From: DT-110 sp964342305
GTDB taxonomy: Bacteria > Bacteroidota > Bacteroidia > Chitinophagales > Saprospiraceae
DNA: 64,000 nt
Direction of reading: 5' to 3'
Assembly: GCA_964342305.1 (NCBI GenBank)
Contig: CAYFGK010000016.1
Span: 1 to 64,000, forward strand
The notes below the pieces were generated by a model that saw nothing but the letters and a program-made list of their open reading frames with translations, had not been told where the DNA came from and ran no database searches. Positions 58,326 to 64,000 of this stretch are shown piece by piece (within the stretch, counting starts at the first letter, position 1; each line of letters starts with the position of its first letter). A program made the translations under genes and the position numbers.

Positions 58326-59078
58326 ATGAATGGTCTAAATTCCGGTACCTTTGACTGGTTAACGCTAAAAAGATCTGTATTGAGTGCACTAACAGTGGAT
58401 GTTATCATCCCCGCTTTTAACGAAGAAGAATCAATTGCGCTGGTATTAGGCGACATTCCTGAAACCGCAGTACGCGAGGTCATCGTTTGTAATAATGCAT
58501 CCACTGATAATACCGTGGAGGTAGCCAGGCGGGCAGGGGCAACAGTGCTGACCGAAAACCGTAAAGGGTACGGTAGTGCCTGCTTGCGGGGCATCTCTTA
58601 TCTGAAGAAAAAACCCCTGGCTGAACAACCCGATGTGGTAGTGTTCCTGGACGGTGATTACTCGGATCACCCCGAGCAAATGCCGGAACTGGTCCGGCCG
58701 ATCGAGGAGGACGATTATGATCTGGTGATCGGGTCGCGGGCACTGGGAGAGCTGGAACAAGGAGCGATGCAGCCGCAACAGGTTTTTGGGAATTGGCTGG
58801 CCACCACGCTGATCCGGTTGTTTTATAAGTACGAGTTCACCGACCTGGGGCCCTTTCGTGCTATTAAATGGACCGCATTGCAGGAAATCGACATGGTGGA
58901 CCCCGATTTTGGCTGGACCGTTGAAATGCAGGTTAAGGCCGCCAAACACGGCCTGAAATGCACGGAAGTACCCGTAAAGTACCGACGCCGGGTTGGCGTA
59001 TCCAAAGTGTCGGGAACGATCCGGGGGACTATCCTTGCCGGACATAAGATCCTGTGGACCATATTTAAGTTAATCTAG
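58326..59078 (+). CDS. GT2-family glycosyltransferase (dolichol-phosphate-mannose-synthase-like)
   Basis: This enzyme of about 250 residues has the GT-A fold: VDVIIPAFNEEESI near residue 24, CNNASTDNTVEVARRAGATV, the DxD-type FLDGDYSDHPEQ (about 102-113), and a C-terminal VPVKYRRRVGVSKVSG block. It has no membrane helices. It resembles DPM1 and UDP-glucose:polyprenyl-phosphate transferases, which make lipid-linked sugar donors. That would fit the GT-C enzyme two genes downstream. The ATG at 58326 is used; conserved sequence starts only near residue 23. Confidence 0.85.
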   Translation: MNGLNSGTFDWLTLKRSVLSALTVDVIIPAFNEEESIALVLGDIPETAVREVIVCNNASTDNTVEVARRAGATVLTENRKGYGSACLRGISYLKKKPLAEQPDVVVFLDGDYSDHPEQMPELVRPIEEDDYDLVIGSRALGELEQGAMQPQQVFGNWLATTLIRLFYKYEFTDLGPFRAIKWTALQEIDMVDPDFGWTVEMQVKAAKHGLKCTEVPVKYRRRVGVSKVSGTIRGTILAGHKILWTIFKLI

Positions 59079-59127
59079 CACGCCCGGCCTATCGGGACCG
59101 TTAAAACCGTGACGTAAAAATAATCGG

Positions 59128-60669
59128 ATGATTGCCTATGTTTTTCTGGCCATTTACTCATTGGCCTTGTTGTATATCACCGTGTATTGCCTCATGCAAC
59201 TGAATTTGCTGGTGGCCTATAAGCGCTATACCAAAAAGGCCAGCCACCAGCCATCCGGCGTATTGTCCCAGCCGGTCTCCACCCACCATTTGATTCCGGC
59301 GGGTATCGATGAAGATGGGGACGATACCGATGCCTGGCCCATGGTGACGATCCAGTTGCCGATCTATAACGAAAAATATGTCATCGGTCGGTTGATCGAT
59401 TCGGTAGCTCGCTTCGATTATCCACGTGACCGCTTTGAAATTCATATTCTTGATGATTCCACTGACGAGACAGTGGACCTGGTCGCCGACAAGGTCGCTC
59501 AGTACAGGGCGGAGGATTTTCGGATCGAGCAGGTTCGCCGTCCGGTTCGACAAGGCTTCAAAGCCGGGGCCCTGCGCGATGGTATGCCCCTGGCAAGCGG
59601 GGAGTTTATCGTCATTTTTGATGCAGACTTCGTCCCCCGACCCGATTTTCTGCGTCGTACCCTTCCGTATTTCGAAAATGAAAAAGTAGGTGTCGTACAA
59701 ACCCGCTGGGAACACATTAACGAGGATTACTCCCTTATCACCCGCTTGCAGGCCTTACAGCTAAACGTACACTTTACCGTCGAGCAGGTGGGCCGGATGG
59801 GCGGCGAGCATTTCCTGCAATTCAACGGCACCGCGGGTATCTGGCGCAGGGCGTGTATTGAAGAAGCCGGTGGTTGGGAGGCAGATACTCTAACGGAAGA
59901 CCTGGACCTCAGTATCCGTGCCCAACTCAAAGGATGGCGTATTCATTTTCTCGAAAAGGTAGGGTCGCCCGCCGAACTTCCGGCAGAAATGAACAGCCTG
60001 AAATCCCAGCAGTACCGCTGGATGAAGGGGGGCGCCGAAACGGCCCGTAAGCTGCTGCCTAAGGTTTGGAAATCCAATATTGGCCTGGGAAAAAAGATTC
60101 ACGCAACGGTTCATTTGCTGGCCAGTACCGTCTTTGTATTTGTATTTATCACCGGCGTATTCAGTGTTCCTTTATTGTTTGTACTGAACGATCTGATGGA
60201 GGTGGGGTTTGACAAGAACTGGTTTGCGGGATTCCTGGTGGGCCTGCTTTCTATCATGGCGGTGTATTACGTAGCCAATGTACAGGCACCGGTTCACCGG
60301 GATCCTCCACTGAAAGCTATTTTTAAATTTGTCGTGCTTTTCCCCTTATTCCTGGCTTTATCGATGGGCCTTTCTCTGCACAATACGGTGGCCGTTATCC
60401 AGGGGTACCGGGGCAAGCGTACTCCCTTTGTACGCACCCCTAAATTCAACATCCAATCTCTGCGCGACAGTTTCTCGCGCAACACCTACGTGGTGCGGAA
60501 ACTGTCCTGGACCACCATTCTGGAAGGTATCCTGGCCCTGTATTTTGCCGGGGCTGTGGTCTACGGGCTGTACCATGGAGATCTAACCTTTTTGTACTTT
60601 CATGGCATGCTTGCGCTGGGATACGGAGCTATTTTCTATTACACCCTGCGTCATTTGAGTCTGAAATAG
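59128..60669 (+). CDS. Membrane-bound processive-type GT2 glycosyltransferase (cellulose/mannan-synthase-like)
   Basis: This 513-residue enzyme has an N-terminal helix (about 3-25) and a cytosolic GT-A domain with the full D,D,D,QxxRW set: ILDDSTDE (about 111-118), FDADFVPRPDF (about 166-176), TEDLDLSIRAQLKGW (about 256-270) and QQYRW (about 294-298). Four C-terminal helices follow. The layout matches CslA/glucomannan-type and ceramide-glucosyltransferase-like GT2 enzymes. No PilZ or BcsB partner is present. It lies in an operon with the flanking glycosyltransferases (49 and 3-base gaps). Confidence 0.9.
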   Translation: MIAYVFLAIYSLALLYITVYCLMQLNLLVAYKRYTKKASHQPSGVLSQPVSTHHLIPAGIDEDGDDTDAWPMVTIQLPIYNEKYVIGRLIDSVARFDYPRDRFEIHILDDSTDETVDLVADKVAQYRAEDFRIEQVRRPVRQGFKAGALRDGMPLASGEFIVIFDADFVPRPDFLRRTLPYFENEKVGVVQTRWEHINEDYSLITRLQALQLNVHFTVEQVGRMGGEHFLQFNGTAGIWRRACIEEAGGWEADTLTEDLDLSIRAQLKGWRIHFLEKVGSPAELPAEMNSLKSQQYRWMKGGAETARKLLPKVWKSNIGLGKKIHATVHLLASTVFVFVFITGVFSVPLLFVLNDLMEVGFDKNWFAGFLVGLLSIMAVYYVANVQAPVHRDPPLKAIFKFVVLFPLFLALSMGLSLHNTVAVIQGYRGKRTPFVRTPKFNIQSLRDSFSRNTYVVRKLSWTTILEGILALYFAGAVVYGLYHGDLTFLYFHGMLALGYGAIFYYTLRHLSLK

Positions 60670-60672
60670 TAC

Positions 60673-62037
60673 ATGCAAAGAGGCTGGCTGGCACATACCA
60701 ACCGTTGGGACATTCTGGGGAGCACCCTTTGGCTGGTGGTGGTGGCTTTTCTGGCTTACGGTACTGATCGCTCTGAATTTCAGTTGCTTAGCCTTGGGCT
60801 TGTGGTCCTGTTCGCCGGTTACTTTTGGGTGCTTGGCCGGCGTGCTGAAGCCTGGCCTTATTTTCTGGTCGTTGCGGTGGTGGCCAGGTTGATCCTGTTA
60901 TTTGCTGAGCCCTGGCTCTCGGACGATATATTCCGATTTATCTGGGACGGGCATCTGTGGCGGGCCGGCATCAATCCTTTTTCGGCACTACCATCGGAAT
61001 ATGCCGATCAGGGTTTCCCGGTCTCCGGGCTGAGTGCAACCCTGTACGGGCAACTTAATTCGGCGGAATATTTTACCATCTATCCACCTATTCCGCAGGG
61101 TACTTTTTGGCTTAGTGTGTGGCTGTTTCCCCAGTCTATTGGGGGAGCTACCATCGTGCAGCGTCTGGGACTGTTGGCGGCAGAGGTGGCAACGGTTACC
61201 TGGCTGTTGCCAAAAACACTCCGCCTCTGGGGATTGTCTCCTGCCCGGACCCTCCTCTATGCCCTTAATCCCCTGGTTATTCTGGAAATCGTGGGAAACA
61301 TCCACCACGAGGGCTACGTCGTATTCTTTATGGTGCTGGCTTTATATGGCTTTCGCCAAAAAAAGTGGGTGGGCGGCGGACTGGCACTGGCGGGGGCCGT
61401 TTGTGCGAAGCTGCTTCCCCTGATGTTTGCGCCCTTTCTGTGGCGCCGGGCGGGCTTCAAAAACGGGTTAATCCTCTTTTTGGCCATGGGCATTGCCATG
61501 TTGCTGGCCTTCTGGCCGCTCTACGATCCGGCCTTTTTTTATGGATTTCGCAACAGCATCGATCTATACTTCCGTCGCTTTGAATTTAATGCCAGCATTT
61601 TTTACATCATTCGCTGGATCGGCTTCGAACTGCGGGGATACGATATCATTCGTACGGTTGGACCCGAATTGGCCAAGGTGGTCCTGATCGCCATTCTGGC
61701 TTTGGCGGCCCTGGAACAACGACCGCGCTGGGCCAACCTGCCGGGACGCATGTTGGCAGCCATCACCATTTATCTGGCTCTCGCCACCACGGTTCATCCC
61801 TGGTATCTGACACTGCCTTTATTCCTGTGTTGTTTCACACGCTTCCGCTTTCCGGTGGTTTGGTCGGTGCTCATCATGGGCACTTACATCAACTACAGTT
61901 ATCCCGAATACCGTGAAAATATTGCGGTGGTGGCGATAGAGTATGTCGTAGTCTACAGTGTATTGCTGTGGGAGATCGTGCGGCGGTACCGTGGGAAGGA
62001 GAGTTGGCTGCTGCCGAAGGGGGGAAACGCTCACTGA
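60673..62037 (+). CDS. Polytopic GT-C glycosyltransferase (GT87/mannosyltransferase-like)
   Basis: This 454-residue integral membrane protein has about 10-12 helices. The first extracytoplasmic loop carries the acidic pair typical of GT-C enzymes in LSDDIFRFIWDGHLW (about 79-93), followed by NPFSALPSEYA. Such enzymes use polyprenyl-phosphate sugars on the outer side of the membrane, which fits the upstream DPM1-like gene supplying the donor. It starts 3 bases after the previous stop. Its 3' end lies 21 bases before the second assembly gap, so further operon members may be hidden. Confidence 0.85.
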   Translation: MQRGWLAHTNRWDILGSTLWLVVVAFLAYGTDRSEFQLLSLGLVVLFAGYFWVLGRRAEAWPYFLVVAVVARLILLFAEPWLSDDIFRFIWDGHLWRAGINPFSALPSEYADQGFPVSGLSATLYGQLNSAEYFTIYPPIPQGTFWLSVWLFPQSIGGATIVQRLGLLAAEVATVTWLLPKTLRLWGLSPARTLLYALNPLVILEIVGNIHHEGYVVFFMVLALYGFRQKKWVGGGLALAGAVCAKLLPLMFAPFLWRRAGFKNGLILFLAMGIAMLLAFWPLYDPAFFYGFRNSIDLYFRRFEFNASIFYIIRWIGFELRGYDIIRTVGPELAKVVLIAILALAALEQRPRWANLPGRMLAAITIYLALATTVHPWYLTLPLFLCCFTRFRFPVVWSVLIMGTYINYSYPEYRENIAVVAIEYVVVYSVLLWEIVRRYRGKESWLLPKGGNAH

Positions 62038-62058
62038 TTGCTGATGAACAGTTTTATG

Positions 62059-62158
62059 NNNNNNNNNNNNNNNNNNNNNNNNNNNNNNNNNNNNNNNNNN
62101 NNNNNNNNNNNNNNNNNNNNNNNNNNNNNNNNNNNNNNNNNNNNNNNNNNNNNNNNNN
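62059..62158. other. Assembly gap (100 N)
   Basis: Exactly 100 N; true length unknown. It removes the 3' end of the rhodanese gene and any sequence between it and the GT-C gene. Open frames that run through it are not real. Confidence 0.98.
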
Positions 62159-62451
62159 GCCTTGACCACCTGTTGCCAGGAGCCACCGTTGACGGCCTCA
62201 AAACCGGCCTGGTTCAGCTGCCGGGCCGCCATACCGCTTCGGTTACCGGAGCGGCAGCAGGTAATAACGGGGCGTGATTTATCCAGCTTCCGGAGGTTGA
62301 CCGCCAGCGACTGCAACGGTATATTAACGGAGCCTTTCGCGTGCCCCTGTGCAAACTCCTGAGGTGTACGCACATCAATGATCTGGGCCTTGCGATCCAG
62401 GTATTCGGTGAGATCGGGCCCGCTAAACATATTGGTTAAAAAAGATAGCAT
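62159..62451 (-). CDS. Rhodanese-like domain protein, 3' end lost in gap
   Basis: Ninety-seven residues are visible before the gap. A single rhodanese domain begins QIIDVRTPQEFAQGHAKGSVNIPL (about 23-46). It has the active-site loop CCRSGNRSGMA (about 65-75), where the cysteine can carry persulfide, and ends in the typical NGGSWQQVV. Single-domain rhodaneses of this length are usually 100-110 residues, so only a few residues are missing. It is likely a cytoplasmic (PspE/GlpE-like) sulfur-carrier protein. Confidence 0.88.
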
Positions 62452-62518
62452 GTTGTTTGAATTTTACCGCAAGGTAGCAGGATTATACATGCTTATCCGT
62501 GATGGGCATCACGGAACC

Positions 62519-64000
62519 CTATTGATACCCCTGCGCCTGCAGTTGGAAAAGCTCGGCGTACTTGCCGCCTTTGTCCAGTAATTCCTGATGTGTACCCAAC
62601 TCCAATAACTGGCCATTTTCCAGGAACAGGATCCGGTCTGCCATGCGGACGGTCGAAAAGCGGTGAGATATCAACACCGCACTTTTCCCTTCGATCAGCT
62701 CGGAAAACCGGACAAACACTTCGTGTTCGGCGCGGGCATCCAGGGCCGCCGTAGGTTCGTCCAGGATCAGTAGTTGGGCATCTCGCATGTAGGCACGTCC
62801 CAGGGCAATCTTTTGCCACTGGCCTCCCGAGAGGTCGACCCCGTCCTTGAACCGCTTGCCGAGAAACTGCTCGTACTGCTCGGGGAGATGCTCAATGACC
62901 TCGTTGGCCATACTTTTTTGGGCGGAAGCCTCGATCAGGTCCAGGTTTGCCAGTTGTTCGATATTGCCTACGGCCAGGTTTTCTTTTGCCTTGAGCTGAA
63001 ATCGGATATAGTCCTGAAAGATGATCCCGATGTTGCGACGGAGACTTTCCAGATTGATGGTGCGCAGATCGACCCCGTCGACCAGGATACGACCTTCGCT
63101 GGGGTCGTACAGACGGGCGAGGAGCTTGACCAGGGTAGTCTTACCGGCACCGTTCTCTCCTACGAGTGCCAGCTTTTCGCCGGGACGCAGGTGGAACGAC
63201 AGGTTCCGAATAGCCCATTTATCGGTTCCGGGGTAGCGGAAGCCCACGTTCTCGAACGTGAATCCCTGCTGCACCGTATCGGGAAAGGGCACGCTGTCGG
63301 TTTCGGATTTAATGGAAGGTTCGAGCTCCAGAAAATCAAACAGATCCTGCAGGTATAAGGCACTCTCCGTGATACGGGAAAACCGATTCATAATGGATTG
63401 CAGCATCCCCCGCATCCGGGAAAAGGAGCCGGTCAGGAAGGTTAAAGTACCCAGGGTAATTGCTCCGGAGATCGTTTGCAGGGCGATGACTACGTATGCC
63501 CCGTAGTAGGCGATGGTGCCGAGCGCTGAAAGTAGCACACCCCACCCGGCCCGCTGCACGGCAATTTTGCGGTTGGCGAGGTAGTACTGATGTGAAAGCT
63601 CGGCAAAACGCTTCGCTAAAAAATCGGACAGGTTGAAGATCTTAACTTCCTTGGCCGTGGTGTCGCTGGCTCCGATGTAACGCAGGTAGTCGAGCTCCCG
63701 CCGCTCCGGTGTCCAGGAACGTGTCAGGGAGTAGGAGCGTTGGTTGAAGTGGCTTTCGCCCAAAAAAGAGGGGATGACCGCGATGACCAGGATCAGGATC
63801 AACCAGGGATTAAAGGCAATGAGACCGGCACCCAGGGTCAGCACGGTAATAAATTCTTGTAATTGCTGAAGCACCTGGGACATAAGGGCTGTGCGGCTGG
63901 ACGTTTGCCGACGGGCCCGTTCCAGTTTGTCGTAGAATTCGGGATTCTCAAATTGGTACATGTCGAGCCGGGCGGCGTGCTGAATGATCTCCACGGACGT
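62519..64000 (-). CDS. ABC exporter, fused permease-ATPase, 5' end beyond the window
   Basis: About 494 residues are visible; the frame stays open to the last base, so the N-terminus is missing. The membrane domain (helices near GAGLIAFNPWLILILVIAVIPSF and GTIAYYGAYVVIAL) is followed by the nucleotide-binding domain. That domain has Walker A GENGAGKTT, Q-loop FQDYIRF, signature LSGGQWQKIALGRA, Walker B LLILDEPTAALD and H-loop ISHRFST. It belongs to the MsbA/bacteriocin-exporter-like half transporters. The substrate is not inferable from what is seen. Confidence 0.92.
   Translation of the reverse strand, partial: TSVEIIQHAARLDMYQFENPEFYDKLERARRQTSSRTALMSQVLQQLQEFITVLTLGAGLIAFNPWLILILVIAVIPSFLGESHFNQRSYSLTRSWTPERRELDYLRYIGASDTTAKEVKIFNLSDFLAKRFAELSHQYYLANRKIAVQRAGWGVLLSALGTIAYYGAYVVIALQTISGAITLGTLTFLTGSFSRMRGMLQSIMNRFSRITESALYLQDLFDFLELEPSIKSETDSVPFPDTVQQGFTFENVGFRYPGTDKWAIRNLSFHLRPGEKLALVGENGAGKTTLVKLLARLYDPSEGRILVDGVDLRTINLESLRRNIGIIFQDYIRFQLKAKENLAVGNIEQLANLDLIEASAQKSMANEVIEHLPEQYEQFLGKRFKDGVDLSGGQWQKIALGRAYMRDAQLLILDEPTAALDARAEHEVFVRFSELIEGKSAVLISHRFSTVRMADRILFLENGQLLELGTHQELLDKGGKYAELFQLQAQGYQ

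Noticed and set aside
61819..62451. Open frame joining the rhodanese to sequence beyond the 100-N gap
   Set aside because: Translation through N is meaningless and the part beyond the gap is antisense to the GT-C gene.

Overview
The window looks like a chromosomal segment from a Bacteroidota bacterium, most likely a marine Saprospiria/Lewinella-type organism. The evidence is Flavobacteria/Bacteroides-type promoters (TAnnTTTG at -7), weak Shine-Dalgarno sites, many signal-peptide or lipobox proteins, PorT-like barrels, a polyproline TonB, DUF2911 and DUF6702 proteins, two secreted S9 peptidases and FAS1 lipoproteins. Two runs of exactly 100 N (56458-56557 and 62059-62158) are scaffold gaps, so this is a draft assembly. 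I see no rRNA, no intact tRNA, no CRISPR array, no transposase and no phage genes. The content is mostly housekeeping and envelope functions.

Layout. 1-6.5 kb: two small membrane proteins, beta-carbonic anhydrase, NADP-isocitrate dehydrogenase, a GT4 glycosyltransferase, and an Fe-S pair (IscS-like desulfurase and an A-type carrier). 6.8-17.3 kb: a short methylmalonyl-CoA mutase small subunit, a two-domain FAS1 lipoprotein, QueG, TonB, an S9 peptidase, and a barrel/lipoprotein pair. 17.5-26.9 kb: UvrD/PcrA helicase, an AhpD-like protein, a secreted protein with a promoter/operator-like leader, an SRPBCC protein, a MATE exporter, and a second S9 peptidase. 27-38 kb: an SBF-family transporter, a FAS1 lipoprotein, a candidate ncRNA, a universal stress protein, a D-threonine-aldolase-like enzyme, a serine hydrolase, two tandem barrels, a membrane-anchored papain-like peptidase, and an M16 lipoprotein peptidase. 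38-48.5 kb: a small winged-helix-like protein, DinB/FabG, an alpha/beta hydrolase, UvrA, an SGNH hydrolase with an erythromycin-esterase-like protein, and an ECF sigma factor. 48.8-54 kb: a hupE-DUF6702-yidD-hemB operon, AhcY, and mgsA with a LOG-family gene. 54-64 kb: DUF2911, an SDR epimerase, a Rof-like antiterminator, a beta-helix lipoprotein, a three-gene glycosyltransferase locus, a rhodanese, and an ABC exporter running off the end.

The most unusual material is intergenic. (1) Five copies of a MITE-like element of about 180-260 bp, made of three successive hairpins with matching ends, lie at 6528-6787, 8056-8239, 17359-17539, 32048-32233 and 40684-40876. One copy sits exactly where the methylmalonyl-CoA mutase gene appears truncated. 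(2) A 14-17-base motif (GGCTTTCGCC or GCCTTTCGGC followed by an A-run) recurs about 13 times, both between and inside genes. (3) Two near-perfect spacerless palindromes of 62 and 66 bp share a CCGCGG centre. (4) There is a 147-bp-period tandem duplication of a terminator block. (5) An orphan terminator ends a candidate minus-strand ncRNA. (6) Word-like low-complexity intergenic tracts recur. None of these is tied to a recognisable machinery gene here, so all remain structural observations.
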